Position numbers and translations under genes: made by a program
Shown: in pieces, positions 47,607-59,907 of the stretch
Layout of the letters: every line of letters begins with the position of its first letter
Numbering within the stretch: the first letter of the stretch is position 1
The notes under the pieces: generated by a model
What the model was told of the DNA's origin: nothing
What the model saw: only the letters and a program-made list of their open reading frames with translations
The model's database searches: none
NCBI RefSeq assembly: GCF_019175385.1
Contig: NC_083339.1
Coordinates: 26,875,637-26,939,636 of the forward strand
Direction: 5' to 3'
Source: Lycium barbarum
Taxonomy: Eukaryota; Streptophyta; Magnoliopsida; Solanales; Solanaceae
Length of the DNA: 64,000 nt

Positions 47607-48552
47607 CAAATTTTACAAGTTACACAATTAAGGTATTCGATTATATGCTATTGGACTTCACTGGCAGAGATTTAGACAGTCAAAAGGAGAAAGTCATCAC
47701 CATCCGTATTCCCAACGCCGCAGAAGATCCAAGGGGTTTCATGAACCCCGGGCATGGCAGGACATCGGGGGAAGGCTAAGACCAGGCCTCAAATCACCTC
47801 AGCTCCCCAAACCAGTGTAGCCATATGATAAATCAGAATCCCATAATCATGCACGAGTATAGTATAGATCAACATGTGTGGATATAATGTAATTACAAAC
47901 AATACTGGAACTAGCAGATATGATGTGAACAAAAAAGCATTCCAAAGACACATGATATAGAGTAATTAAAACAGGGTGCAGTATGTGGGCATAAGATGAA
48001 TAATGGCCAAAACCAAACTCATGGTCTTAGAAATTGAACCAGAACATATATTGCAACATGTAAATATAAGGTAAACAAAACAACACCAAAACACTTAATC
48101 ATGTGATGAACGAAAACAGAGTCACCCTTTTTTTTCTTTCTTACTTTTGGGACTTAATGAAATCTGGTCCACCTTTAATTGAATCTGAACTGGGCTAGGC
48201 CCATCTATCTTCTAAAATGAAACCGATTTAAAGATTAATGCCTAATAGAATTCCTATCCCCTGGTGTTCATTCAATGAAGACCTACCTTATATATGACTG
48301 GCCTGCTTGCTCATATACACTCAGTTAAGGGGAGAATGGGCCTAGCAGCAAATTACTTATCACAGTCTGCTCCAAACGACCTCTTTTGCTTTCTATCTTC
48401 TTAGACTAAGTCTAAGAGGCCCATTTCTACATTGGCCTAGAATGGGATAGGCCCAAGTTCATATTAAGTCTATGTGGACTGAAATTGGAAACTTCAGCAG
48501 TTTCTATCCTCCTCATATTTAAAGCACATGACTCTCACTCACATATATCTCT

Positions 48553-48599
48553 GGTATACCCTTGATATACACATGTGATATGTATATCAGGTGTATACC
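48553..48599. promoter_or_regulatory. Conserved LTR hairpin, partner copy
   Basis: Same inverted repeat as 19138-19184, arms 48553-48570 and 48582-48599. Confidence 0.6.
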
Positions 48600-48885
48600 C
48601 CAGATATACTTTCCCTTATTCTTTATCTTTATTTATCTATGCTCAGATATTCCTTCCTTTCTAAGCTAAAAGCCTTTAAATACATAGTTAACCAAACACT
48701 TATTTAGTCTTTCTGGATTTTAAAACAAAGTCTAAATCTAGACTAGAGATAAAATTAAACAACTGCAAGATAATTCAAGCATCTAATTTTAATATCCTGC
48801 AATGGACAAGGCAAGTGTAACAATTATTTAAAAGTATGCAAGCACTTACACTACCCATGAATCTAGGCAGTGCTGACCAGGAGGG

Positions 48886-50185
48886 TGATGTTCGGCCAAA
48901 ATTGCATATATTTAGCCACTGTTGCCTCACATATTAATACTTTTAATTGTCTTTTGAGTATTAATTATTGTGATTTGTACTAATATTATAATTTTATTGT
49001 GTAGGAATAAAACGGTGTGAAGATGAAGAGATTTAGAACAAAATTGAATAAAACGGGAACAAAAAGGCAATGGCACGTGACATTCTGCATGAAACAAGGA
49101 AAGTTTAGATGGTGGAATAGGAAAAGGATTCCTTCTACACAATTGTCTATGTGGAATAGGAAAAAGATTCCTAATAAAACATTTAAGGCATGTAATGATA
49201 CAAAGCAAAGAAGGAAAAGAATTGAAAAAAAAAAAAGAAGCAGAAGTACGTACCTGGAAGCTTAAGAAAGAAAACAACAAAAGCATTTGAGACGGTCTAC
49301 TGTACGACGCAGTCAAGGAAATTTACCTCTTCCTATTTTGTTTTGGACAATATTATTTTATTTGGGTTTTTTCCTACACCTATAAATATTTCATAAGCCA
49401 CAATTCTTAGAGATCTTTGGCATAAAACACAAGTTTGGAGGCTAGGGTTCCTACGTAAATATTCTTTCTTTTATTTAATCCTTGCTTACGGGAATTTCTT
49501 GGTGACAATTAAGATTGATACTCTTGTTGTGCTTATTTATTCATCGACATTATTTATATTCAAGTAAGTTCTTGTTATTTTAATTATTCTTGTTCTTCAA
49601 CGTTTCTCAAGGGAGTAGCTAACCCTAGGACTTACCCATTTACTTTGTTTGAAACTCGGAAGAGGAAGAACGGGGTTGGGATAGAATAATTAACATGAAT
49701 TTGGGGTGTTAACCCTCATCTAATGGAAATTGACCTAGGAATAGGCGATACCACTTGTAGCCACCTTCGGGTGTTCTTAATGCTCCTAATTGCTTGAGGG
49801 ATCTTCAATTGGGTAGTCTAGTTAATCTTCGGGAGAAGTTAATTTAGAGTCATTATCCGAGGCTAAATGACATAAACTTGCTATTATTTATAATTCATGA
49901 AATATATTGGATCGTTACTTGAGAAGTAGTTTCCTTGATTCCATTCTTGTTCCCATTGATCAATTTACTTTCTTTCTAGAGTAGAATTTATATTTTCGTA
50001 TTTTATCAAAACCTTATCAAAAACCACCATTGATGCGTTCGGTCTAGCTATTGTTAGTGATAATTCCTAATCAGCTTAAATTGCCTACATATTGTTCTCT
50101 GTGGGATTCGACCCCAACCTTGTTGGGTTACTATATTTGACAACGTCCGCGTTATACCATTAATAGGTGTAATTTGAGCGTATCA
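48886..50185 (+). mobile_element. Solo LTR of an unrelated retrotransposon, 1300 bp
   Basis: It starts TGATGTTCGGCCAAAATTGC and ends GTAATTTGAGCGTATCA, flanked by an exact 5-bp TSD GAGGG (48881-48885 and 50186-50190). The empty site is seen in the partner LTR at about 19468, where the text runs GACCAGGAAGGACACAT. A TATA box (TATAAAT, 49381-49387) and the GGGATTCGACCCC...TTGGGTTACTATATTTGAC region near the 3' end set the plus orientation. An open frame at 49017-49265 is Lys/Arg-rich and probably chance. The family was not resolved; gypsy is more likely than copia. Confidence 0.9.
49381..49387 (+). promoter_or_regulatory. TATA box of solo LTR
   Basis: TATAAAT preceded by CCTACACC, about 500 bp into the LTR. 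Confidence 0.6.
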
Positions 50186-52198
50186 GAGGGACACATATTT
50201 ATCTAATGAACTCAGCACATGAGCAGGGAAAAAACAGAAGAGTACAAGCTTAATGAATCAAATGGCCAATCAGATGAATATAGAGTGTCACCAATTCACT
50301 AGAATGTACAAAGCATCAAGAGGGTTCAAGCTAAAACAAAATAAAGAAATATTCAGAATAGGACACAGGGTCTATACCAGGACTTATACATGATGAAGAG
50401 GGGACTATGATTTTGGACTGATGTAGTATAAAAAATGCAGAATGGCATAAGAACAACCTTACTCATTCAAAATTCAACTGACTAGCTCCTCTCCCTTTAA
50501 AAAAAAAATCAATAGCATCAGACAGACTTACCTCTTAATTTTGGCAACTTTTACAGATTCTGACAAGGAAACTCAACCCTTTGGCATAATGGGATGGTCC
50601 AAAGATTCAAATGCATTCATATAGCATATATGTCCCCCATGGGTTTATAGAGTGTGTCATGACACCTTTTATTTGGGGGAGAGGTACTGTGGACCAAGCT
50701 AAACATGGTCCTTCCCTCTCCCCTCTTTAAGATGTCTTTATAAGACCCCCTCTATGTCAAGTGGTTCATACCTTATCTATGAACACTTATGACATCCTCA
50801 GATAACCTCATTAAGTCAGCCATAACCCAAACACTTAATCAATGTTAATTAATTATTTCAAACTAGACTCCTGCTCCTAGTGCACGACTCTTAACTTCTT
50901 TTAATCTTGACAAGTACTAGACAAACATACATACCATGTTTTAAAGCTGATTTAGGCTATGTGAGTATTCTCAGTTTCATACTTTAACTTCCTTCCCATT
51001 ATAGCCAAATGAATGTCAAGGAAAGGTCATCCAAGGTCAAAACAAAGTCCAGGGTACACAGAGTCACAAAGATCAAGAGGATCATTTGAAACAGGACCAT
51101 ACATTCAAGCTAACAAACCCTGCTCACAGAATCAAGACCTTTTCAAACCTCAGAATCCTTTAGCTTCAAACTAAAGTTACTAACCAGATTATTTAGACAT
51201 ATTGAAACCATCATGATTCTAGTATATTGACCCTCAGGGACACTAGTTTTGACCAGAACTTTTGAATTAACACTAGATCTCATTTAAACAATCATGGGGA
51301 TGACCTTGATGGATCCTATGGTTATAGGAAATAGGATTTAGAAGAAAGGGTTTCAGGTCCTGAAGAAATGACAGTGCAGGGTGAGGCCATTACCCCCACC
51401 CTTTCCTGGACTTTCCTTTCAGTAAAAGGGGAGCAAAGGCTCCACTGGTCATCACTTCTAGTTCATGCCTAAGCTCACCCTTTACTCCCCAGAAACAACT
51501 CCCGTTCTCCACCCCCATCCTAAACTAAGTGACATACCACCAGAGGCTCCCCTAAAGATTAGGTAGTTAATCCTTTTGTTTTATGCAGCACCCCAACAAA
51601 AAGATAGAAAAACAACACATATGTGCTTAAACTTCAAAGAGTCAAAACAACTCTTCTCTTATGTCTATTTCTACTTATGACCACTTGTTTGTCTAAGACT
51701 GTAATTATGACACTTCAAATAGAAGACATAAAAAGAGGAGCATAACAGACTCAAGCTCAACTATCCCTTCTCTTCATTCTGACGTGATCTTCATCCTCTT
51801 ACAACTACAACATGGATTTAACTCAATCCTGTCCCATTAATCAATGTCAATTCACTAGAATTACACACTCAAGACCGAAAAAAGAAAGCAAAATTTAGAG
51901 AAAACCACTACACGCTTTAAAATTTCAAAATAAATTGAATTAACCTCTGTTTTAAGTAGCAAACATCTTATTTTGAAGACATCTAGGTGTCAAGAATGTC
52001 CAAACCAGTTTCTATCTTGACTAGGTGATACTTAGTGAGTCTCATATTTGAAAATTGAGTCATCTTATTTTTTTAAACTTACTTCTAGAGAGAAAACAAA
52101 TGAATCCTAAAACCAGTTGACCAAGTGTCATACCCCATTTTAATCGGGTTAAAGTAGAGTACAACATATTGGTGATTCCTGTATTTTGTTTATTTTAA

Positions 52199-52231
52199 GG
52201 AGTCGCCACCTAATTATTTACGGTGAATTAG
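52199..52231. promoter_or_regulatory. Conserved GAGTCGCCACC hairpin module
   Basis: GGAGTCGCCACCTAATT is followed by a 10-base loop and AATTAGG. It is the same module as in the larger-LTR family despite little similarity elsewhere, with the complement of the primer-site core embedded. Confidence 0.6.
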
Positions 52232-55200
52232 GACACCTAAAGTTAATTATCTAAAGTTGATTTTATTTTAAAGTCTACGAAACCAAAAGATCTGAGTAAG
52301 GGTTCAATTAGTCTAAAGGGAAGGTATTAGGCACCCTTTAAGACCCATTAACAATGGTTAACCGACCGGACTTATGATTAGTTAGGCTAAGTGTAAATAT
52401 AGCATTATAGAAAAGAACGTAGCTTTGTAAATGTGGCTAAAGTTATAGATAGACATGTAAGAATGCTATTTAAAAGAGGACTTGTAAAACAAAACAATGA
52501 TTTGTATAAAAGAAGATTTTGAATGCTATTTAAGAGTAAGACTTACAAAAGACTATTAGTTCAATATGGACTATGTAAGGATTGCTTTAACAAATATATG
52601 TTTCAAGCGTTGAAAAAGAGCTAAAGTGAAGAAGTTATCCACAGAACTAGCTTGCCTTTTTATTTCTCAAAATAAGCTAACATTAGTGTATAATTTATGA
52701 TATTTTGAAAATCCTAAGATGGTAAGAATGAAAAATGATTCCTTTAACCCGAGAATGTGTAGGCATGCTATTTGAAAATCAATTACTCCAAATAAAAGCT
52801 ATAGATACTATAAGTAGTTTAGAACATAAATAGAAAAAAATAAGATTGAAACTTATGAAATGAATTGTTAATTTCTCCTTTAAATCGACTAATCATCATC
52901 CTAAAACTAACCCGCTAATTCCCACTAAGGCTCATTCTAGCTAAGAAAGAAAACAAAGTCACGTGTTAGTTGCACAATACAAATCAAATGCATAAAATAA
53001 AATGAAGGAGCAAATAATATTAAATGGGCTCAGCCCATTTAAGGATTGCTGCAATCTGCGGCTGTTGGGCTTTGGCCCAAGATTTCTTTCTTCTTTTTCT
53101 TTTGTTTTTGTCTTGCTGCGGACAGGGTTGGACAGAGAGGTCATGTTGGGCTTTTAGCCCAACGCCAAAATGCGGGAGATGACGAGTCGCTTGGACTCGT
53201 ATGCGATAGTCATGCATAAAAAGAAAGAAAACGATTAGTATATGATCAATAAACAATGGTTAAACATGTAACATATAGACTCAAAACAGATCAGCAAGTT
53301 AAATATATATACTGTGTATATTTAAGAATATTCATTCGGGTAATTAACACACACAGTCAGGCTGAAACACCAACTCAAAATAACAAATACGGATGTCGGG
53401 AGGCAATTTGCACGCCTAATTTGACTATAGGATTTAGAAAAGGGCTCAAACATCTTCAATGCATAACAACCATATACTTTCTGCGCTCCAAACACATTTA
53501 TCACATACAATCATTGAACGAGTAAAGTTCCACGTATTCAGCCTAATAGACCTTCCAATTCAACTGTTTAGTCCCAATGTTGTACATTTTACATGACATC
53601 TTCATTGTTCAAATCACTTTGGTCAATATAATGGAGTGTTTTCTAATTCAGAATAGACTTTCAAGCAGTTTTGACAAGACCAAACATGACTCAGAATAGG
53701 AGACATAAGAAAACATGGTATTTGGCTTCATATGTTCAACAAGGGAAAAGGAGAAAAACGGTATTATGAAGCTTCAGAGGGCATACGGTCCAATCCTTAG
53801 AAAACAACAATTATTAAGCTCAAAACCATGGCGGTGAACAACCAACAATGCAGCCGCGAATAACAAAAATGGCAGCCAAGAATATAACACTTTGAACCAT
53901 CAACTAATTATGGCAGAAAACAGGTTTCAAACACAGTAGCAGGTGGTACAACTCAACAGCAGCATGCTTTTAAAGAGTGACGATATTTGACCTCAAAACT
54001 AACCAAAACTTTAGTTTAAAATGCCGCAACCAATAACTAAGTATAGCTGCCATAAGTGCAACAAAGCAGAAACAGATAAGGATTGAATTAGCACAGCCAG
54101 GAAAAAGAAAGAAGATGTAGGGTTGGCTTAAAGCAAGAAGAGATGAGATGTGATTTAAGGAAATCAGGTTTCAGAGCTGAGGATAGTGTAATGCAAGCAA
54201 TGCAAGGTCAACATTTTGGTTCAATGATAAACATTCATTCACAACTATAATGAAGGCATCAATGGACATAATTCCTAGGCACATCTTGGGCTAAGGTGAC
54301 ATTTAGACATGGGAACAAGTATGAGGAGGCACAACAGCAGGCTTATCATGGATTTAAAGTCAACAATAGCACTGCAGCTTGGTTAGGAGCTCAGCACACT
54401 CATGCAGGCAATACAGAGATTAAGTTCTAGTCATAGGATGCACGATCAAATGCAGGTCACCATAATAAGCAAGAGGAAATGCTTTGGAAGCCATGTGATT
54501 ACACAGAACAAGCCTACAGAGTGTTTTAACTAGGATAAGAAGTAGGAGAGGAGAAAGCACACAAGAAAACAAGTCAAAAAGGAGCAGGAGTGTCATGCAA
54601 AAGTTGGAAGGAAACAGTGGCACAGAGTAGCATGGGTATGTAGCAGCCAAGATGAAAGAAAACAGGCAAGTTACAGCATGTTTGAAGGGGAGGGGTTATG
54701 CAAAAGCAAGCATGAGGCAGTGACAAACCATAAATGGAGATGCCTGGTATATCAACTAACAGAAACAGTATCAAGGGGGTACTAACTTAATTGAACACAA
54801 TTGCACTTATAGAGTTTATACATGAATTATGGTAGATGACATATACTATCATATTTACACACTAGGATAAGAATCATTCTGGTTTTTACTAGGAAAAAGC
54901 CAAGGTATCAAACTTGTTTCGAATATGTGCAGGCTGCTAGGTCAAACTGACAGACTCTGAGATCAGACAAATGAATTGTGGACTTCATGGATTCGACAAC
55001 TACTATAATGCAGGGGTTTAAGCATAATCTAAGTGTGACAACGAAACAGTGGTTGAGCAGTTTTTTAGAACATAGACACACAAATAAGTAATCGCAGGCA
55101 ATTCAGATGAGAAGACTAAGAAAGGCTATTTGATCTAAAGCTACTGAGATACCAACAGTTAGACAAAACATTTAGGTAAGCAGGATTAGTATATTTCTTG

Positions 55201-56147
55201 ACATTTCAGACTTTGATTAAGAGTTAAACATGTGGAATGATAACACAGTCTCATATTATTCAAATTTGCAGGGAAAGACTAACACGCACAGATTCAAAAG
55301 GGCAGGGAAGTGAACAGTGTTGGGTAAACCATAAAGTGATGATCACACATGTACATAGATATCAAGTTACATGAATTGAATCAACATGAGTTTGATTGAA
55401 GAATACACTGACCTTAAACACCAAAATCACCTTAAACAAAAACCAGCAAATGACTAAACTAATCTAAACAGGTCCGAACAAACATGACTATGTCAAATTA
55501 GAGATTAAACACCATCATCATAATCATCCCCACGTAAACTCGTACGAACATCTAAACGCCAACAAAACTGAAATTAAAACTAAACTAAAATTAAGACCTA
55601 AACAAATAGAATCTGTCAACTTCTAAACTGCAAAACCCGAACTAAATTAAGACACGATCATACAAACATCATTAAAACCAAAATCAAACTAACCAATCCT
55701 GAACATGCTCGATACTACAAGTCATAAACTAAGATTCAACCCAAATGAAACAAGCATGCGTGAACATATAACTACTTCTTAACTTACTAAACTAAAATTA
55801 AACTACTTAAAGAAAGATCATTTACCTTCTTCGAGTGTAGTGAACTAGGCTCGATCCACAGAGCTACACTCAAACAGATTCAAATCCTAGATCGAAACGG
55901 ATCCGAAGGTTTTTTTTTGTGTGAGAAAATGTTTAAGAAAAGGTAAAAGCGATTTATCAAATGGTGTGAAATTTAGAGTAGGCTACTGATAAAAAAAAAT
56001 CTCTCTGAAAACGTTGAGTAATCCCCGGCTAAAGTTCACCGGAAAAGTAAAAATCAAGTTTGGAAGATGGTGAGTATCCCTCAAAAATACTGAATCCTCT
56101 AAAAAATACTGAATAATCCCCCCTTTCCCGATCTCCTCTCCTCTGTC

Positions 56148-56153
56148 TTTATA
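56148..56153 (-). promoter_or_regulatory. TATA box of LTR promoter
   Basis: The minus strand reads CTCTATAAAGACAGAGGAGA, a strong plant TATA context, about 740 bp into the LTR in transcription sense. The right LTR is cut by the window just before this point. Confidence 0.65.
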
Positions 56154-56891
56154 GAGTGGGGAGAGTGAGGAGCGGAGGAAAGAATGAGTGGAGAGGAGCG
56201 GGGAAGCAGCGATGATGATGATGAAAGGGAGAAAGTGTAGGGTAGAGAGGGAGCGGGGAAGCTGCGATGATGATGATGATGAAAGGGAGAAAGAGTAGGG
56301 TAGAGAGGGAGCGGGGGGCGGCGGGTGAGGAGAGGGTAGAGAGAGAGAGGTGAGGGAGGCGGAGAAAAGGGGAAAAAAAGAGAAAGAGAACGGGATTAGG
56401 TTTAGGAAATAAAGGGATGGGCTTGGACCGGGTCGGGTCGGGTCATGGTATGTTTTTGGGCTGGACCGGGTAAAAGGGTAGTGGGATGAATTATTTTGGG
56501 TAGGGGAATGATGTGGGCTGGTCTGAATTGGTGAATATTGTGTTTGTGTTTTGGGCCATTAATTTGGCTGAAAAATATTGGCCCTTCTCTTTTATTTAAT
56601 TATTTTTGAACTTCTAATTTAATAACTAGTACACTTATTTACTATGATAATTAGTGATAACATGTAAAAATAAAGGATTTAATAAGGTATAATTAATTTA
56701 ACGAGTACAAAAAATCTGAAAATAAAATGATGACGAGCCATTAAAAATTGTGATAAAGTAAATGCTCGTAATGTTGATAGTAAAGTAGTGAAAATTAGTG
56801 ATAGTGAAAATAAAATGTTCAGCTCATCAATAAATTTAGAAGCTCAAAGAAATAAATTGAAATAAAGGAGGGACAAAATTGGGTGTCAACA

Positions 56892-56903
56892 GATGCCCCT
56901 CTT
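56892..56903 (-). other. Polypurine tract of non-coding derivative
   Basis: AAGAGGGGCATC on the minus strand, directly against the LTR start TGTTGACACC. Confidence 0.75.
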
Positions 56904-57580
56904 CGACCGGAGACAATGTAAGAGTTTTCGGGCGAAGAAGTTGACGTAGTAGCCAATTTTGTTCCGACCAACAAGTATGACTTGGAAAATTTTGAGAAAA
57001 ATACGGTTTAGGAGAATTGGTGGGAAATATTATGGGGCGGAAGGAATTATGGTTGAATTATGGATTTATAACTTTGCGGAGGTTGTAGACAGATGACAAG
57101 AATGTTAAGAATGGAACGTATGCTTATAGCCTCCTAATTATAAATGTGGCGCAACACACCTATAAGTAGGACTCTACTAGACACGATGTAGATTCTAAAA
57201 TGCCCTAGTGTTGAGTCATGGAGACACTGGGATATAGAAAGGCTTACAAGATTGTCAGAGGAGTTGATTGAGCAGAGTCTCAGCAGTGTATATGAAAGAA
57301 AATTTTGGACAACCTACATATCACATGTTTGTGGATGTAGACGGAATTGAGTTCGAGAGTAGATCCGTGACCTTTGCTTAGGAGTTTGATATTCGTCTTC
57401 AGCAAATTTACCCTAGTTCACTGCATAAGATAAAGTTCCACGTTGCGCTGTGCCTCTGTAGGTTGTATGTTCTGTCAAAACTGAAATTCATGTCAAAATC
57501 AGTAATACAGTTTGGTATAAAGTTGAAAGTGCACAAAAGAATGTAAAAATGATAATAAATATGAGTGTGAGAGTGAGGAT
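56904..57580 (-). other. Non-coding internal segment
   Basis: No gene. It contains one weaker relative of the repeated hairpin motif at about 57313-57355 (CCTACATATCACATG...GTGGATGTAG, then GAGTTCG). Confidence 0.5.
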
Positions 57581-58530
57581 GAAGCCGTGTGGCTTATAAT
57601 GAGGCAGTGTGGCCAAATGTTGTCTCTGGTTGTCTTCAGGGACTTGAATGATAAATGATGTCTGTGGAATTTAAGGTACAGTCGTTAAAGTAGGTAAAGC
57701 AGATGATGAAGTAAAGTGATAAAGTAAAGAGTAAAGTAAGTGTATAGCCGTTTGGCTTGTGCAGGTGAGGCTGTGTAGCCATGTGATGTCTCCGGTTGTA
57801 TTCAGAGATTTGATGTAAATTCCCGTAAAGTCCGGGGTAAAGTAAAGTATGATGTCTCTGTAAAGTTCACGGTAAAGTCGTTAAAGTATGTAAAGTAAAT
57901 GATGCAGATCCCTGTAAAGTTCAGGTTAATGTTTCCGGTTGTTTTCGGAAACTTGATGTGATCCTGTAAAGTTCAGGATAAAAATGTAAATGATGTCTCC
58001 GGTTGTTTTCGGAGTCATGATGCAAACCTTGTAAAGTTCAGGATAATGTATCCGGTTGTTTTCAGAGACTTGATGCAAACCTTGTAAAGTTCAGGATGAA
58101 GTAAAGTAAATGATGTCTCCGGTTGTTTTCAGAGATTTGATGTAAATCCTGTAAAGTTCAGGACAACGTACAGTCAATGATATCTCCGGTTGTTTTCGAA
58201 GATTTGATGCAAATCCTGTAAAGTTCAGGTGAATGCAGATCCCTGTAAAGTTCAGGGTAAAGTTGTAAAGTGAATGCAAACTCCTGTAAAGTTTAGGTGA
58301 ATGTAGATCCCGGTAAAGTTCAGGGTAATATTGTAAAGTGAATGCAAACCCCTGTAAAGTTCATATGAATGCAAATCCCTGTAAAGTGCAGGGTAAAGTA
58401 GGTAAAGTTGGTAAAGTAAATGATAAGGTAGAGAGTAGAGTAAGAGTGTAGCCGTCTAGCTTATGAAAATGAGGCTGTATAGCCAAAAGATGCCCCGGTT
58501 GTCTTCAGAGACTTAATGATAATTCCTACA
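57580..58530 (-). repeat. Complex tandem array in 3' UTR of derivative
   Basis: About eight copies of a word CTCCGGTTGTTTTCAGAGA followed by TTGATG, interleaved with about fifteen copies of CCTGTAAAGTTCAGG. Basic spacing is about 60-70 bp. Units with GAGGCTGTGTAGCC-like words recur at about 57580, 57765 and 58470, giving a higher-order pattern. It is unrelated in sequence to the 25-bp array at 32953-33515 but lies at the same place, just upstream of the polypurine-tract side. Confidence 0.85.
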
Positions 58531-59886
58531 GCTTCAAATGGTACCTCAGACATACCTAAGGATCAACAAGATTGGTTCATTTTGCTTCACAAATTTTGAA
58601 CTATACCTATCCTCATTTTTCAAGTGCCCTCACCAGAGAGAAAGTCCTTTTTCACACATATTCAGTATTTTTGAACTTTGGGACGTCTAGAGAAGTACAC
58701 TCAAACTCAGAAAGATGTTCAGTACTTGCAATTGTGATACCATAAGCTTGGCCGTCATGTAAGTATCCACTAATGTGAGAACCCTTAGTATAGAATCACG
58801 TAGGGCTTGTTATGGGGTTGTAATGTAGGCTTGGGAAAAGGGTAGGATATTATTTGGGTAAGGAGTGACTAATTCTTCCGTGAACGTTGCACTATGTCTG
58901 TGCTTGGTATTTATATGCTCTGACGCTGATCTGCTTCGTTTTATTGTCCCTTTCTTATGTATTTGTGCGACTTCTTTTGCAAGCTGGAACCCTTTTTTTT
59001 TTCTTTTTTTTTTGGAGTTCGGGGTTGTATGCCCGAGACTCTGTGGGGATTAAGAAAATTGACCTGGGTTGTATGCCCGAAGTCTTGATGCTAATTCCGG
59101 GTTGTATGCCGAAATGTGAAAATAAAAAGGAATAACGGGTTGTATGTCCGAGATCCCGAATGACTGTTTTTTTTTTTTTTTTGGGACTCCTTCTTACTTT
59201 GGAGGTTGTTGTTCGTCATTGTTTTTATGGGACTTTTGTATTTTTTTTTCATTGGAATCTTCAGCTTGGATCTTTATCAGCGATTGCACATTTCTAGGAC
59301 GCTAGCTCAGGGAGGTTGGGCCAAGAGAGGAATAGTGCATGTAAGCACTCAGAAATGGTATAAGCTTATGATGTGGTTGTCAAAGAAAAGGCTTTAGGCT
59401 CAAAGGGGGAATGCTAGGGATAATGTCATTTGGTGGGCTAGAAAGGCTCAAACGGGTCAAAGAAGACCTTCGATCCTTTCCTATACCAAGTGTTACTCAT
59501 AATTTCGCCTCAACAGACATTCAGGCCAAGTTCTAGATCACAATGCAATGCAATTGAACGCTGTCTAAAGCTCACCACACAATGCACATGAAACAATGAG
59601 GTTAGTTTTGTTCTTGTCTTACAAGCAAGCAAGAGAATTTTGAAGTGTCACTTAAGGTGTGAAAAGAGGTACCAAAAGAATCTGTGGTTTACCATGAAGT
59701 CAGTCCTCTCCCTCGAATAGTCCATATTTAGGCACGGTTATCTTCAAAACATGCACATAGAGTATGGTTAGTGTCACTTGGGGTCACAATTAATAGCATG
59801 TACAAACAGTTAACAACAAATAAAGTAATCAAACAAGCACACAAAGCCTATTTAAACTAAATCCGTTATGGTTAGAACCTAAGTTA
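58531..59886 (-). other. Non-coding internal segment with GGGTTGTATGCCCGA words
   Basis: No gene. Four copies of GGGTTGTATGCCCGA occur at 59022-59151, and T runs of 10-19 bases at about 58992, 59002 and 59167. Confidence 0.55.
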
Positions 59887-59904
59887 TCCCCAGCAGAGTC
59901 GCCA
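59887..59904 (-). other. Primer-binding site, tRNA-Arg type
   Basis: TGGCGACTCTGCTGGGGA on the minus strand, three bases inside the 5' LTR. Confidence 0.75.
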
Positions 59905-59907
59905 AGC

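Larger units (their letters stand above)
45982..52125 (-). mobile_element. 5' LTR of Ogre/Tat-like element (interrupted, runs past window)
   Basis: It is homologous to 16772-22267 in the same order, apart from the nested solo LTR at 48886-50185. At 52126 it is broken by the second Ogre-like element, so the remaining LTR start lies beyond the right edge. Relative to the 3' LTR it keeps about 260 bp (about 47450-47720) that the other copy has lost. That segment includes a long alternating purine-pyrimidine tract. The last Cys-like landmark shared by both copies before the break is the word AAAACCAGTTGACC. Confidence 0.85.
52126..56891 (-). repeat. 3' LTR of non-coding Ogre-like derivative
   Basis: It is 4766 bp and in transcription sense runs TGTTGACACCCAATTTTGTC ... 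ATGACA. It is nearly identical to 59908-64000 (by eye roughly one or two differences per 100 bp, clustered near 52400). It has a tandem duplication with a period of 55-58 bp at 56196-56330 containing (GAT)n. The open frames inside recur in both copies only because the LTRs are young. Confidence 0.9.

Noticed and set aside
49017..49265. Lys/Arg-rich open frame of 82 codons
   Set aside because: It lies wholly within a 1.3-kb solo LTR defined by an exact TSD and spans ground expected to be promoter; no domain.
53256..53525. Open frame of 89 codons repeated at 61134-61403
   Set aside because: Conserved only because both copies are in the two young LTRs of one element; no domain or start context.
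54420..54774. Overlapping hydrophobic open frames, repeated at 62299-62653
   Set aside because: Again LTR duplicates; hydrophobic composition comes from CT-rich sequence on that strand.
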